Part shown: one piece after another, positions 25,918-35,391 of the stretch | Layout: each line of letters begins with the position of its first letter | How positions within the stretch are numbered: position 1 is the first letter of the stretch | Assembly: GCA_903831085.1 (NCBI GenBank) | Contig: CAIKWE010000060.1 | Span: forward strand, 1-64,000 | From: an uncultured Verrucomicrobiota bacterium | GTDB lineage: Bacteria > Verrucomicrobiota > Kiritimatiellia > Kiritimatiellales > Tichowtungiaceae | Length of the DNA: 64,000 bases | Direction of reading: 5' to 3' | Notes under the pieces: model-generated | The model's input: the letters and a program-made list of their open reading frames with translations, nothing else | The model's database searches: none | Told to the model about the DNA's origin: nothing | Made by a program: the position numbers and the translations under genes

Positions 25918-26160
25918 TTTTTCTTTAAGAAGAAGTTCCGTCTGGTCATCGTCTGTACGGCGAACCGCACGCGTAGCGCCTGTCTCGCCGACTACCTCAA
26001 CCATTACCTTTCGCGCAATACCGCCCCGGATCGCTCAAACGCATTAAGGTCATGTCGGCGGGCACGAAGGCGGTGAGCGGCGGGCGGGTGAACGACGTCG
26101 TTGCGCTGATCGCGCGAAAGAACGGCGTGAGTCTGGCCCGGCAGGGGAGGCGGTCAGCCG
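25918..26160 (+). pseudogene. Low-molecular-weight protein-tyrosine-phosphatase remnant
   Basis: Two frames together give an LMW-PTP-like protein. The first reads RLVIVCTANRTRSACLADYL, where C-x5-R-S is the phosphatase loop. About 50 bases later the reading moves to another frame giving YRPGSLKRIKVMSAGTKAVS and IARKNGVSLA. The frameshift, absence of a start and lack of the C-terminal Asp motif mark it as decayed. Functional LMW-PTPs often sit in capsule loci, so it may be a relic of the neighbouring polysaccharide region. Confidence 0.6.
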
Positions 26161-26163
26161 AAG

Positions 26164-26310
26164 TTTCCAGCGCAAGGGACAGATTTATATTGATGCCGCC
26201 GGAGCGGATGAAGATACGTTGCTGAATATCGTGCTTGAAGCGGGTGCCGATGAGATGCGCCGAAAGGCCAAATGGATCCAAAGCGGTAAAGGGATTGGGG
26301 AAAGTCTCTG
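26164..26310 (+). pseudogene. YebC-like gene fragment
   Basis: One frame reads FQRKGQIYIDAAGADEDTLL and then EAGADEM, matching the central domain of YebC/PmpR proteins (F-x-x-K-G-x-I ... E-D-x-L-L ... LEAGA-x-D). Neither end of the gene is present. It directly abuts the phosphatase remnant, so this 0.5-kb stretch holds pieces of at least two dead genes. Confidence 0.55.
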
Positions 26311-26400
26311 CGTCCACGTCGCTTGCGGTTCTTCCCGAGATCGGCGATTTGTCCCTTCAGGAAGTCGCCGGAATTTCAACCTCGTCCGAGCATGAGATTT

Positions 26401-26415
26401 TTCCAATGGTTGGAA
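26401..26415. repeat. Dispersed palindrome TTCCAA-N3-TTGGAA
   Basis: An exact copy (TTCCAA-TGG-TTGGAA) about 40 bases before the -35 element of the regulator gene that heads the polysaccharide locus. Confidence 0.8.
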
Positions 26416-26457
26416 ATTCTAAGCTACTCTAACACATCGGTTTTACAGGAATTTAAC

Positions 26458-26494
26458 TTGGCAAAGTCCGCCTTGTTCATTATATTTTGAACAA
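26458..26494 (+). promoter_or_regulatory. Promoter with overlapping palindromic operator
   Basis: TTGGCA (26458-26463) and TATATT (26481-26486) form a sigma70-like promoter with 17-base spacing. The inverted repeat TTGTTCA (26473-26479) / TGAACAA (26488-26494) covers the -10 element, a position where a bound dimer would block transcription. It lies 24-61 bases before the GbsR/MarR-type regulator gene, so autoregulation is likely. Confidence 0.55.
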
Positions 26495-26518
26495 TCTGAA
26501 TTATCAGGAGGAGTCTCC

Positions 26519-27001
26519 ATGAAACCGGCGCTTTCAGAACTCGAAAAAGAGGTCGTCGACATTTTTGTGCGTATCGCCGGGGTGCTGAGCCTGCCGCGTT
26601 CGGTCGGCGAGCTCTACGGTATCCTTTTTATCTCCCCGGAACCGATGTGTATTGACGATCTGATGCTCAAGCTGAAAATCAGCAAAGGCTCTACCAGCCA
26701 AGGACTTAAGATTCTGCGCTCCTTCGGAGCAGTCAACCCGGTTTATGTGGCGGGCGATCGCCGGGATTTCTATGCGGCGGAAGCCGAACTGCGTAAGATC
26801 GTCGCCGGTTTTGTCAACGAACAGGTTCGTCCTCACTTGGATAACGGCAAAGCTCGCATGGCCCGGATTGAAGGGCTGATTGACGCGGAAGAGACTGGAC
26901 GGAAGGAATTTATTGCCGAGCGGATCGAACGATTGCAGGGATGGCAGAAGCGCGCCGGAGCGCTCCTTCCTTTTGCGCTTAATTTCATAAAACCTGAATA
27001 A
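26519..27001 (+). CDS. GbsR/MarR-family transcriptional regulator
   Basis: The 160-residue protein has a winged helix-turn-helix domain with DLMLKLKISKGSTSQGLKIL as the recognition region, followed by a wing (GAVNPVYVAGDRRDFYAAE) and C-terminal dimerising helices. This is the GbsR subgroup, which often lacks the extra helices of MarR. AGGAGGAG stands before the ATG. The gene is the first of the polysaccharide locus; its stop is directly followed by the ATG of the NusG paralogue. A palindrome over its own promoter suggests autorepression, and read-through would couple it to the glycan genes. The ligand is unknown. Confidence 0.8.
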   Translation: MKPALSELEKEVVDIFVRIAGVLSLPRSVGELYGILFISPEPMCIDDLMLKLKISKGSTSQGLKILRSFGAVNPVYVAGDRRDFYAAEAELRKIVAGFVNEQVRPHLDNGKARMARIEGLIDAEETGRKEFIAERIERLQGWQKRAGALLPFALNFIKPE

Positions 27002-27523
27002 ATGAACGAAACCCCGTTAACTTTATCTGCCGTCTGGTATTGCGTAAGGACGCAAACCAAGCGCGAGCATATTGCCGCCGGGCAGCTTGAACGGTTGGCG
27101 GGAATTGAGGTGTTCTGTCCGCGCATCCGCTTCCAGCGCAATACCAAGCGCGGCAAGGTCTGGTTCGAAGAGGCTCTGTTCCCCGGCTATTTGTTCGCCC
27201 GGTTTGATATGTCGACCATGCTTCGCGCCGTTTCCAGCGCCTATGGCGTGCGGGGACTGGTACGTTTCGCCGGAGAGTGCGCACAGGTTCCCGATTTTGT
27301 GATGAGTACGCTGCGGAGCGCGGCGGACGGCGTGGTTGTGATCAAAGAGCCCACGCTGAAAACGGGCGACAAAGCCATGATCAGCGAAGGAGCGATGCGT
27401 GGACTGCGCGCCGTCGTGACGCAGGTTCTGCCCGGCGGTGAGCGCGTGAAGATTTTGATGGACCTGATGGGAACTGCAGTGGAGGCCGAAGTGCCGATGG
27501 ATGCGCTGGAGCCCGCTGCGTGA
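27002..27523 (+). CDS. Specialised NusG paralogue (RfaH/LoaP/UpxY-type antiterminator)
   Basis: The 173-residue protein has an N-terminal NGN domain (WYCVRTQTKREHIAAGQL, then FPGYLFARFD) and a C-terminal KOW domain (GDKAMISEGAMRGLRAVV). Paralogues of this kind bind paused RNA polymerase and allow it to traverse long polysaccharide operons. The gene follows the regulator without a gap and precedes over 35 kb of co-directional glycan genes, the classic setting for RfaH or UpxY. An ops-like sequence and a stable hairpin stand between it and the first sugar gene. Which of the subfamilies it belongs to cannot be decided by eye. Confidence 0.88.
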   Translation: MNETPLTLSAVWYCVRTQTKREHIAAGQLERLAGIEVFCPRIRFQRNTKRGKVWFEEALFPGYLFARFDMSTMLRAVSSAYGVRGLVRFAGECAQVPDFVMSTLRSAADGVVVIKEPTLKTGDKAMISEGAMRGLRAVVTQVLPGGERVKILMDLMGTAVEAEVPMDALEPAA

Positions 27524-27530
27524 GATAGAA

Positions 27531-27552
27531 ATTTCGCAATTGACTGCGAAAT
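27531..27552 (+). promoter_or_regulatory. Leader hairpin after the NusG paralogue
   Basis: ATTTCGCA (27531-27538) pairs perfectly with TGCGAAAT (27545-27552) across a six-base loop. No T tract follows, so it is not a normal terminator. Some NusG paralogues (LoaP) recognise an RNA hairpin in the leader, so a recruitment role is conceivable. Confidence 0.4.
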
Positions 27553-27606
27553 ACATAGAAAACGTCGAAAAGGAAGGTTTCGGGCGAAAATCCCCGAGCG
27601 ACCGCG

Positions 27607-27618
27607 GGCGGCAGCCTG
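27607..27618 (+). promoter_or_regulatory. ops-like element
   Basis: GGCGGCAGCCTG differs at only two positions from the RfaH-recruiting ops core GGCGGTAGCGTG. It lies on the coding strand between the NusG paralogue and the first sugar gene, 13 bases before its GTG start. Position and resemblance make it a candidate pause and recruitment site. Confidence 0.4.
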
Positions 27619-27631
27619 TTCGGAGGATACA

Positions 27632-28591
27632 GTGAAAATATTCGTAACAGGAACGGCCGGATTTATCGGCATGCATCTGGCCGAGTCGCTTCTGAAGGAC
27701 GGCCATGAAGTGGTCGGCATCGATAATTTTAATGACTACTACGATATATCCTTGAAAGATGCGCGCAGCGCCCGTCTGGAAGGACGCAAGGGATATACTG
27801 CGGTTCAGGGCGATCTGGCGGACTATGAACTGCTCGCGATGCTATGCCGCGAACACAAGTTTGATCGCGTGTGTCACCTGGCGGCACAGGCCGGGGTGCG
27901 TTATTCCATTCAGAATCCGGCGGCCTATCAGAAGGCCAATCTGGAAGGGCACCTGAATATTCTGGAGGCCTGCCGCCATGCGAAAATCCCGCGGCTGGTT
28001 TATGCCTCCAGTTCCAGTGTGTACGGCGGAAACAAAAAGATTCCGTTCAGCGAGACTGATCCAGTGGACAATCCGATCAGTCTGTATGCGGCGACCAAGA
28101 AGGCGGACGAGCTGATGAGCCATACCTACACGCATTTGTACGGCTTGCAGACGGTCGGTCTGCGCTTTTTCACGGTGTACGGTCCGTGGGGCCGGCCGGA
28201 TATGGCCTACTGGACGTTTACCGAGGCGATGCTGAAGGGTAAGTCGATCCCGGTTTTTAACCACGGCAAGATGGAGCGCGATTTCACCTACATCACCGAT
28301 ATTGTCGCCGGCGTGAAGGCGGCGCTGTTTGCCGAGGGACTGGAGCCGTACGAAATTTTTAATCTAGGCAACAGCAAGCCGGAAAACCTGATGGATTTTA
28401 TCAAGACGCTGGCGGGCGCGCTTGGTGTGGAGCCGAAGATGGAAATGCTACCGATGCAGCCGGGCGATGTTCCGGTGACGTTCGCCGATGTTTCCAAGGC
28501 CCGGAAAAAGCTGGGCTACGACCCGGCCACTCCGATTTCAAAGGGGCTCCCTGAATTTGTGAAGTGGTACACGGAATACTTTAACCGATAA
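27632..28591 (+). CDS. UDP-glucuronate 4-epimerase-like SDR
   Basis: This 319-residue extended SDR opens with FVTGTAGFIGMHLAESLL and has GIDNFNDYYDISLK, a signature of UDP-glucuronate 4-epimerases, plus the catalytic S-S-S and Y-A-A-T-K of the active site. It should interconvert UDP-GlcA and UDP-GalA, with NAD held in the first Rossmann fold. A GTG start at 27632 is taken because GGAGGA lies just before it and the NAD-binding strand begins at once. It is the first enzyme gene after the antiterminator gene and its leader signals. Confidence 0.8.
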   Translation: MKIFVTGTAGFIGMHLAESLLKDGHEVVGIDNFNDYYDISLKDARSARLEGRKGYTAVQGDLADYELLAMLCREHKFDRVCHLAAQAGVRYSIQNPAAYQKANLEGHLNILEACRHAKIPRLVYASSSSVYGGNKKIPFSETDPVDNPISLYAATKKADELMSHTYTHLYGLQTVGLRFFTVYGPWGRPDMAYWTFTEAMLKGKSIPVFNHGKMERDFTYITDIVAGVKAALFAEGLEPYEIFNLGNSKPENLMDFIKTLAGALGVEPKMEMLPMQPGDVPVTFADVSKARKKLGYDPATPISKGLPEFVKWYTEYFNR

Positions 28592-28616
28592 CTGTTAACT
28601 CAACCAAAGGTTGCGC

Positions 28617-29669
28617 ATGAAAAAAGCACTCATCACCGGAATAACCGGACAAGACGGATCGTATCTCGCAGAACTGCTGCTTGATAAAGGCTACGAAGTT
28701 CACGGGATCATTCGCCGAGCCAGTTCGTTCAACACCGACCGGATCGACCATCTCTACAAAGACCGGCACGAGACCGGCGTAAAGATGTTTCTGCATTACG
28801 GCGACCTGACCGACTCGAGCAATCTCAATCGGCTGATCGAAAAAATTCATCCGTCGGAAATCTACAACCTCGGCGCGCAGTCGCATGTGCAGGTTTCTTT
28901 TGAGGTTCCGGAATACACCGCCGAAGTGGACGGTATCGGAACGTTGCGCCTGCTCGACGCCATCCGCGAAACCGGCGTGAACTGCCGGTTCTATCAGGCA
29001 TCCACATCCGAACTCTACGGAATGGTGCAGGAAGTTCCGCAGACGGAGACCACGCCATTTTATCCGCGCTCGCCGTACGCGGTGGCCAAGCAATACGGTT
29101 TCTGGATCGTCAAAAACTATCGCGAAGCCTATGGCCTGCACGCCAGCAACGGCATTCTCTTCAACCACGAATCGCCCCGCCGCGGCGAAACGTTTGTTAC
29201 CCGCAAGATCACCATGGCGGTGGCGCGCATTTCCCGCGGTTTGCAGGAATGCCTCTACATGGGGAACATCAACGCCCTGCGCGACTGGGGCTATGCGCCC
29301 GACTACGTCCTGATGATGTGGATGATGCTTCAACAGGACAAACCGGATGATTATGTTGTTGCCACTAACGAGATGCATACCGTCCGCGAATTCATCGAAA
29401 AATCGTTTGGACATGTCGGGATTAAAATCTTGTGGGAAGGCGAGGGCGTCAAAGAGGTCGGCAAAAACAAAGCCACCGGCGAGATCGTCGTCCGCATGGA
29501 CGAACGCTATTACCGCCCGGCCGAAGTGGAACAGCTGCTCGGCAATCCGGCCAAAGCCAAAAAACAGCTCGGCTGGGAACCGAAAGTAAAATTTGAAGAA
29601 CTCGTCAAAATCATGATGGACGGGGATCTGAAAATTCTCGATGGCGCTCCTTATTCCAAAGGATTCTGA
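28617..29669 (+). CDS. gmd: GDP-mannose 4,6-dehydratase
   Basis: This 350-residue enzyme converts GDP-D-mannose to GDP-4-keto-6-deoxy-D-mannose. Signs are [47 protein letters not shown], the active-site T-S-E and Y-x-x-x-K (YAVAKQYGF), and [19 protein letters not shown], all diagnostic of Gmd. The product feeds the adjacent GDP-fucose synthase gene and, in this window, a ColD/ColC-like pair (46.8-48.9 kb). The ATG at 28617 is preferred to the in-frame TTG six bases upstream because AAAGG fits it better. Confidence 0.93.
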   Translation: MKKALITGITGQDGSYLAELLLDKGYEVHGIIRRASSFNTDRIDHLYKDRHETGVKMFLHYGDLTDSSNLNRLIEKIHPSEIYNLGAQSHVQVSFEVPEYTAEVDGIGTLRLLDAIRETGVNCRFYQASTSELYGMVQEVPQTETTPFYPRSPYAVAKQYGFWIVKNYREAYGLHASNGILFNHESPRRGETFVTRKITMAVARISRGLQECLYMGNINALRDWGYAPDYVLMMWMMLQQDKPDDYVVATNEMHTVREFIEKSFGHVGIKILWEGEGVKEVGKNKATGEIVVRMDERYYRPAEVEQLLGNPAKAKKQLGWEPKVKFEELVKIMMDGDLKILDGAPYSKGF

Positions 29670-29679
29670 GGAGAGTTTT

Positions 29680-30642
29680 GTGAAAAAAGATTCAAAAATC
29701 TATATTGCCGGTCACTTGGGTCTTGTTGGCGGAGGAATCTGGCGGGCATTTGAACGCCATGGTTATACGAACCTGATCGGGCGCTCCATTGAGGAAATGG
29801 ATCTGATGAATCAGGCTGAGGCGGATGCCTTCTTCTCCAAAGAGAAGCCGGAGTACGTGGTGCTGGTGGCGGCAAAAGTCGGCGGCATTCACGCCAACAA
29901 CACCTACCGCGGACAGTTCATTTATGAAAACCTCATGATTGAACTGAACGTCATTCACACGGCGTACAAACACGGCGTCAAAAAACTGCTCTTCCTTGGA
30001 TCGAGCTGCATTTATCCCAAGCTGGCGCCGCAGCCGATTAAAGAAGAGGCACTGTTAACCGGCCCGCTCGAGCCGACCAACGAACCATATGCCATTGCCA
30101 AAATCGCGGGCATCCGGTTGTGCGACGCCTATAACCGGCAGTACGGCACGAACTTCATCTCCGCCATGCCGACCAATATGTATGGACCCGGCGACAACTA
30201 TCATCCTGAAAATTCCCACGTTCTTCCGGCGCTGATCCGTCGTTTTCACGAAGCCAAAGTGAGCGGTGCCGCGGAGGTGGTTTGCTGGGGAACCGGTTCG
30301 CCGTTGCGCGAATTTTTATACAGCGACGACCTTGCCGAAGCGTGTGTGTTCCTTGTCGAGAAAGCCAACTACAAAGACATGGCCTTCACCGATGAGTCGG
30401 GAACGGTACAGTCGCATATCAATGTCGGCTCGGGCAAAGAGGTCACGATCAAACAGCTGGCCGAAACAGTCAGAGACGTTGTCGGATTTAAAGGGAAAAT
30501 CTCCTGGGATTCGAGTAAGCCTGACGGCACGCCGCGCAAGCTGATAGATTCTTCCCGAATCAATGCACTCGGCTGGACTTCCCAAGTGACTCTCAAAGAG
30601 GGGATCACCCGCGCTTATCAGGATTTCCTTTCACGAGTTTAG
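29680..30642 (+). CDS. fcl: GDP-L-fucose synthase
   Basis: This 320-residue SDR epimerises and reduces GDP-4-keto-6-deoxymannose to GDP-L-fucose with NADPH. It has the Rossmann motif [23 protein letters not shown], the SSCIYP catalytic segment and [11 protein letters not shown] (Y-x-x-x-K), and the N-M-Y-G-P-G-D-N-Y sequence typical of Fcl/WcaG. A GTG start at 29680 with GAGGAG in front is chosen; an in-frame ATG at 29641 lies inside gmd and would add 13 non-conserved residues. It follows gmd by ten bases. Confidence 0.92.
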   Translation: MKKDSKIYIAGHLGLVGGGIWRAFERHGYTNLIGRSIEEMDLMNQAEADAFFSKEKPEYVVLVAAKVGGIHANNTYRGQFIYENLMIELNVIHTAYKHGVKKLLFLGSSCIYPKLAPQPIKEEALLTGPLEPTNEPYAIAKIAGIRLCDAYNRQYGTNFISAMPTNMYGPGDNYHPENSHVLPALIRRFHEAKVSGAAEVVCWGTGSPLREFLYSDDLAEACVFLVEKANYKDMAFTDESGTVQSHINVGSGKEVTIKQLAETVRDVVGFKGKISWDSSKPDGTPRKLIDSSRINALGWTSQVTLKEGITRAYQDFLSRV

Positions 30643-31533
30643 ATGAATTCTGCGGGCAATATTTTGATTGTCGGATGTAACGGCCAGCTCGGCACGGACT
30701 GTATGTCGGTGTTGGGAAAAAAAGCCGTCGGAATCGATCTTCCCGACATAAATATCGCCGATCGTTTCCAATGTTTGGAAAAACTGGACGTGGTTGCTCC
30801 GGCGGTCATCGTGAATTGCGCGGCCTACACCGCTGTCGATGCCTGCGAAACCGATCCGGCCTGCTGGAAGGTGAATGCGGACGGCCCGAAACATCTGGCG
30901 GAGTGGGCCGCGCCCAACGGGGCGTTTCTGGTGCATGTCTCGACCGACTATGTTTTTGACGGGAATAAGCCCCTGTTTCAGGTTTATACCGAAACCGAAA
31001 ATCCTGCGCCGGTTTCCGAATACGGGAAATCCAAACTGGCGGGCGAGCAGGCCGTTCTGGAAAGCGGAGCAAATGCCGCCATCCTGCGCACGGCATGGCT
31101 CTACGGGGCGCACGGGAAAAATTTTCTGAAAACCATGCTGCGGCTGGCGTTGCAAAATCCGGAGCGCGGAATTCGTGTGGTGAACGATCAGTTTGGTTCG
31201 CCGACATGGTCGTACACGCTGGCGCGGCAGATCGCGGCGGTTGTTGATGCCAGAGCGACCGGCCTTTTCCACGCAACGTCGGAAGGGTATTGCAGCTGGT
31301 ACGATCTGGCCGGACGCTTTCTTCAACTGATGAACGTGCCGTATCGCATGGCGCCCTGCACAACAGCTGAATATCCGACGCCTGCAAGCCGTCCGAAAAA
31401 TTCCATTTTGGAAAACGTTGCATTGAAGCGGTTGGGGCTGAATGTTTTTGACAACTGGGAAACGGAACTGAAGCATTTCGTCAACGGACACCGCGCATCA
31501 TTGATCAGCGAGATAAAAGGATCACTGAAATGA
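30643..31533 (+). CDS. rmlD: dTDP-4-dehydrorhamnose reductase
   Basis: The 296-residue RmlD reduces dTDP-4-keto-L-rhamnose to dTDP-L-rhamnose. Marks are [11 protein letters not shown], the conserved [22 protein letters not shown] and [10 protein letters not shown] (Y-x-x-x-K). The ATG touches the preceding TAG. An exact TTCCAA-TGT-TTGGAA palindrome (30766-30780) is translated as part of RFQCLEKL, and the identical F-Q-C-L-E-K string appears in the product of the gene at 62267. It is followed with overlap (ATGA) by rmlB. Confidence 0.92.
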   Translation: MNSAGNILIVGCNGQLGTDCMSVLGKKAVGIDLPDINIADRFQCLEKLDVVAPAVIVNCAAYTAVDACETDPACWKVNADGPKHLAEWAAPNGAFLVHVSTDYVFDGNKPLFQVYTETENPAPVSEYGKSKLAGEQAVLESGANAAILRTAWLYGAHGKNFLKTMLRLALQNPERGIRVVNDQFGSPTWSYTLARQIAAVVDARATGLFHATSEGYCSWYDLAGRFLQLMNVPYRMAPCTTAEYPTPASRPKNSILENVALKRLGLNVFDNWETELKHFVNGHRASLISEIKGSLK

Positions 31534-32582
31534 AAAAAATACTGGTGACGGGCGGAGCGGGGTTTATCGGTTCAGCGGTTTGCCGCTATCTGGTGAAAGA
31601 AAAAAACATCAGCGTGCTGAATGTCGACAAACTCACCTACGCGGGCAACACGGAATCGCTGAAGGAAATTGATCAAAGCCCGCTTTACCGGTTTGCGCAG
31701 GCGGATATTTGCGATCGGGAAAAAATCGCCGGACTTTTTGCCGCGTTTCAGCCGGACGCGGTGATGCATCTGGCGGCCGAGTCGCATGTAGATCGTTCGA
31801 TTGACGGGCCGGCGGCATTTATTGAAACCAATATCGTCGGCACCTATACGATGCTCGACTGCGTCCGTGAATATTGGAGCGGACTTTCCAATGATCGGAA
31901 ACAGGCGTTCCGCTTTCACCACATTTCAACGGATGAAGTGTACGGGTCGCTGGGAGACGAAGGATTTTTTCAGGAGACGACGCCTTATGATCCGCGCTCG
32001 CCGTATTCAGCGAGCAAGGCCTCCAGCGACCATCTGGTGATGGCTTGGCACCATACTTACGGCCTGCCGACGGTTATCACAAACTGTTCGAACAACTATG
32101 GCCCCTATCACTTTCCGGAAAAACTGATTCCGCTGGTGATCCTGAATGCTCTGGATCAAAAGCCGCTTCCAATCTATGGGAAGGGCGACAACATCCGAGA
32201 CTGGCTCTATGTGGAAGATCACGCCCGTGCGCTGGTTCTTGCCGTTGAAAAGGGCGTTCCCGGCGAAACCTATAACGTCGGCGGACGGAACGAGCGAACC
32301 AACCTCGAGGTGGTTGAAACCATCTGCAGAATTTTGGATGAACTGAAGCCGCGCCAGAACGGAACCTATAAAGATTTGATCACGTTCGTGAAAGACCGCC
32401 CCGGTCATGATCAACGCTATGCGATTGATGCAACCAAGCTTGAAACAGAGCTCGGCTGGCGCGCGCTAGAGGATTTCGACAGCGGTATCCGACGCACGGT
32501 ACAGTGGTATCTGGATAACGAGTGGTGGTGGGGCCCGATTCGTTCCGGCAAATATGCCGGTGAGCGGCTGGGGAAATCTTAA
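31530..32582 (+). CDS. rmlB: dTDP-glucose 4,6-dehydratase
   Basis: The 350-residue enzyme makes dTDP-4-keto-6-deoxyglucose, the branch point for rhamnose and for 4-amino-4,6-dideoxy sugars. It has [30 protein letters not shown], the catalytic [13 protein letters not shown] (Asp-Glu) and [11 protein letters not shown], and [12 protein letters not shown]. The start overlaps rmlD by four bases. It can supply both the rhamnose genes that surround it and the aminotransferase gene at 43.8 kb. Confidence 0.95.
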   Translation: MKKILVTGGAGFIGSAVCRYLVKEKNISVLNVDKLTYAGNTESLKEIDQSPLYRFAQADICDREKIAGLFAAFQPDAVMHLAAESHVDRSIDGPAAFIETNIVGTYTMLDCVREYWSGLSNDRKQAFRFHHISTDEVYGSLGDEGFFQETTPYDPRSPYSASKASSDHLVMAWHHTYGLPTVITNCSNNYGPYHFPEKLIPLVILNALDQKPLPIYGKGDNIRDWLYVEDHARALVLAVEKGVPGETYNVGGRNERTNLEVVETICRILDELKPRQNGTYKDLITFVKDRPGHDQRYAIDATKLETELGWRALEDFDSGIRRTVQWYLDNEWWWGPIRSGKYAGERLGKS

Positions 32583-32602
32583 GTTAAACGGAGGCTGAAT
32601 CT

Positions 32603-33484
32603 ATGAGAAAAGGAATCATTCTGGCTGGCGGATCGGGAACGAGGCTTCATCCCTTGACACGGGTGGTCAGCAAACAACTGCTGCCGGTTTACGATAAACC
32701 AATGGTCTATTATCCGCTGTCGGTTCTGATGCTGGCGGGGATTCGCGAAATCCTCATCATCAGCACACCACACGACCTGCCGATGTTCCGGGAGTTGCTC
32801 GGAAGCGGCGAGCAGTGGGGGCTCTCGTTCAGCTATGCCGAACAGCCGAAGCCCGAAGGATTGGCGCAGGCTTTTTTAATCGGCGAAAAATTTATCGGCA
32901 AAGACCCGGTGTGCATGGTGCTGGGCGATAATATTTTTTACGGACACGGCTTCGGCGGCATGTTGAAAAACGCGGACGAGCGCGTCGAGGGCGGAACCAT
33001 CTTTGCCTATCCGGTTCTCGATCCGGAACGCTACGGGGTCGTAGAGTTTGATTCAAACGGCAAGGCGCTGTCGATCGAGGAAAAGCCGACTAAGCCGAAA
33101 TCGCACTACGCTGTGCCGGGGCTCTATTTCTATGACAACCGGGTTGTTGAGATGGTCAAACACCAAAAACCTTCGGCACGCGGTGAACTGGAAATCACGA
33201 CGATCAATCAGCGGTATCTTGAAGCGGGCAAGTTGCATGTTGAAGTGCTGGGTCGCGGATTCGCCTGGCTGGACACCGGCACACACGAATCGCTGCAGCA
33301 GGCCGGGAGTTATGTGGAAACCATCGAAGCGCGGCAGGGGTTGAAAATCTCCTGCGTCGAAGAAATTGCCTGGCGGAAAGGATTTATCAACTCCGCACAG
33401 CTCGAAAAGCTCGGACGAGAACTCTCCAAAAACCAGTATGGGCAGTATCTTCTCCGGCTCCTTAAGGAAGGAAAAAACAGTTGA
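32603..33484 (+). CDS. rmlA: Glucose-1-phosphate thymidylyltransferase
   Basis: The 293-residue enzyme forms dTDP-glucose from dTTP and glucose-1-phosphate. [20 protein letters not shown] is the nucleotide loop; [11 protein letters not shown], with the metal Asp, and [12 protein letters not shown] are standard for RmlA. Spacing after rmlB is 20 bases with CGGAGG in front of the ATG. Confidence 0.95.
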   Translation: MRKGIILAGGSGTRLHPLTRVVSKQLLPVYDKPMVYYPLSVLMLAGIREILIISTPHDLPMFRELLGSGEQWGLSFSYAEQPKPEGLAQAFLIGEKFIGKDPVCMVLGDNIFYGHGFGGMLKNADERVEGGTIFAYPVLDPERYGVVEFDSNGKALSIEEKPTKPKSHYAVPGLYFYDNRVVEMVKHQKPSARGELEITTINQRYLEAGKLHVEVLGRGFAWLDTGTHESLQQAGSYVETIEARQGLKISCVEEIAWRKGFINSAQLEKLGRELSKNQYGQYLLRLLKEGKNS

Positions 33485-33513
33485 TATGCTAATCTATTAC
33501 TGAGGGTGAAATT

Positions 33514-34077
33514 ATGATCATTATCAAAACAGATATCCATGAGGTGAAACTGCTCAAGCCGAGTGTCTTTCCGGATGACCGTGGTTTTTTTCAGCAGACG
33601 TATCACGAAAAACAATACCACGAGATGGGCCTCACTGCGCACTTTGTGCAGGATAACTGGTCGCGCTCAGCCTGCGGCGTGTTGCGCGGACTGCATTACC
33701 AGCTTCGAAATGCGCAGGATAAGCTCGTTTCTGTCGTTCGCGGCGAAGTATTTGATGTCGCGGTGGATATCCGCCAAGGTTCTCCAACCTTTGGGAGATG
33801 GGTCGGCACCATCCTGTCAGAAAAAAATCACCATCAGCTTTTTATTCCGCAAGGGTTCGCGCACGGATTCTGCGTGCTGAGTAGCGAAGTCGACATGGTT
33901 TACAAATGCAGCGACTTCTACACGCTGAGCGATGAATACGCCTTGCGCTGGAATGACTCGGACGTTGGAATTCAATGGCCCGGTCAGGACTTTCTCGTCT
34001 CAGAAAAAGATCAGAAGGCCCCGCTTCTAAAAAACATACCGCCACATCAGCTACCGATTTTTGGAGGCAAATCATGA
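33514..34077 (+). CDS. rmlC: dTDP-4-dehydrorhamnose 3,5-epimerase
   Basis: The 187-residue cupin epimerises dTDP-4-keto-6-deoxyglucose. The catalytic His-Asp set is seen in VLRGLHYQ and KLVSVVRGEVFDVAVDIRQG, and FVQDNWSRS and PQGFAHGF are conserved. It completes a full rhamnose pathway in the order D-B-A-C. The last codons overlap the next start (ATGA at 34074). Confidence 0.94.
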   Translation: MIIIKTDIHEVKLLKPSVFPDDRGFFQQTYHEKQYHEMGLTAHFVQDNWSRSACGVLRGLHYQLRNAQDKLVSVVRGEVFDVAVDIRQGSPTFGRWVGTILSEKNHHQLFIPQGFAHGFCVLSSEVDMVYKCSDFYTLSDEYALRWNDSDVGIQWPGQDFLVSEKDQKAPLLKNIPPHQLPIFGGKS

Positions 34078-35372
34078 AAAAGAATCTGCTGTCTTCGGCC
34101 GACTTTAAAATCGGCATCATCGGGCTCGGGTACGTCGGCCTGCCGCTGGCGGTCGAATTCGGCAAAAAGTTTCCAACCCTTGGATTCGATATCAACAAAG
34201 CCCGGGTGGCTGAGCTGGCCTCCGGCAAAGACCATACTCTGGAATGCTCTCCGGAAGAGATGGCGGGATCAAAACATTTGTCTTATTCGACGGATTTGTC
34301 AGATCTGTCGGCATGCAATGTGTTTATCGTCACAGTTCCCACTCCTGTCGACAAATCCAACCGCCCCGACCTGACCCCGTTGATCAAAGCCAGCGAAACG
34401 GTCGGCAAAGTCATCTCCAAAGGCGATGTGGTGATTTACGAATCCACCGTTTATCCGGGCGCGACGGAAGAAGACTGTATTCCGGTGGTGGAAAAAGTTT
34501 CCGGGCTCAAATTCAACAAGGATTTTTTTGCAGGCTACAGTCCGGAGCGCATCAACCCCGGCGACAAGCAGCGCCGTTTGACCAACATCGTGAAAATCAC
34601 CTCGGGTTCCACGCCGGAAACCGCCGACTTTGTAGATGCTCTTTATCGCAGCATCCTCACGGTCGAGACACACAAAGCGCCGTCCATCAAAGTGGCGGAA
34701 GCGGCCAAGGTCATTGAAAATACACAACGCGACGTCAACATCGCTTTGATGAACGAGCTGGCCATGATTTTCAGCCGCATAGGCATTGACACGCTGGATG
34801 TGCTGGAGGCTGCCGGATCGAAGTGGAACTTTCTGCCGTTCCGGCCCGGGCTGGTCGGAGGTCATTGCATCGGAGTCGATCCGTATTATCTCAGCTTTAA
34901 GGCACAGCAGGCGGGCTATTACCCCGAATTGATTTCAGCGCAGCGCCGCGTCAATGACCGGATGGGGCAGTTCGTCACGGACGAGGTGATCAAGCTGATG
35001 CTCAAAAAGAAAATCACGGTGAATGGATCCAGGGTGCTTGTCTTGGGACTCACCTTTAAGGAAAACTGCCCCGACATTCGCAACACCCGTGTCGTTGATA
35101 TCGTCCGCGCACTGGAAGAATACGGTTGTGACGTTGATGTTTACGATCCCTGGGCCGATCCTGCGGAAGTTCTTCGCGAATATGGGCTCTCGCTGACCTC
35201 TGATCTCTGGCCTCCGACCTCCGGCGGCTACTCCGCCATCGTGCTTGCCGTCGCACATGATGAATTCAAAGCAATGAGCGAGGCGAAGTTGAAAGCTCTC
35301 TGCGCCGATTCCTGCGTTATCTACGACATCAAAAACGTCCTGCCCCGTGATCTGGCGGATGCGCGACTGTAA
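34074..35372 (+). CDS. UDP-N-acetylhexosamine 6-dehydrogenase (TviB/WbpO-like)
   Basis: The 432-residue NAD-dependent dehydrogenase oxidises the C6 hydroxyl of a UDP-HexNAc to a uronate. It has IGIIGLGYVGLPLAVEFGKK, YESTVYPGATEEDCIP, the active-site GGHCIGVDPYYL (Cys near 266) and a C-terminal UDP-binding domain with VLGLTFKENCPDIRNTRV. The sequence and the epimerase at 35975 point to the UDP-GalNAcA route (TviB/TviC or WbpO/WbpP). The segment TSDLWPPTSG near the C-terminus is encoded by a CTGACCTCTGA-type repeat and looks inserted. A near-copy of the dispersed palindrome lies at 34171-34185. Confidence 0.88.
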   Translation: MKKNLLSSADFKIGIIGLGYVGLPLAVEFGKKFPTLGFDINKARVAELASGKDHTLECSPEEMAGSKHLSYSTDLSDLSACNVFIVTVPTPVDKSNRPDLTPLIKASETVGKVISKGDVVIYESTVYPGATEEDCIPVVEKVSGLKFNKDFFAGYSPERINPGDKQRRLTNIVKITSGSTPETADFVDALYRSILTVETHKAPSIKVAEAAKVIENTQRDVNIALMNELAMIFSRIGIDTLDVLEAAGSKWNFLPFRPGLVGGHCIGVDPYYLSFKAQQAGYYPELISAQRRVNDRMGQFVTDEVIKLMLKKKITVNGSRVLVLGLTFKENCPDIRNTRVVDIVRALEEYGCDVDVYDPWADPAEVLREYGLSLTSDLWPPTSGGYSAIVLAVAHDEFKAMSEAKLKALCADSCVIYDIKNVLPRDLADARL

Positions 35373-35391
35373 CCCTAAAGCCCAATGTCTA

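Noticed and set aside
27531-27552. Rho-independent terminator after the NusG paralogue
   Set aside because: There is no T tract after the hairpin, and co-directional glycan genes follow at once.
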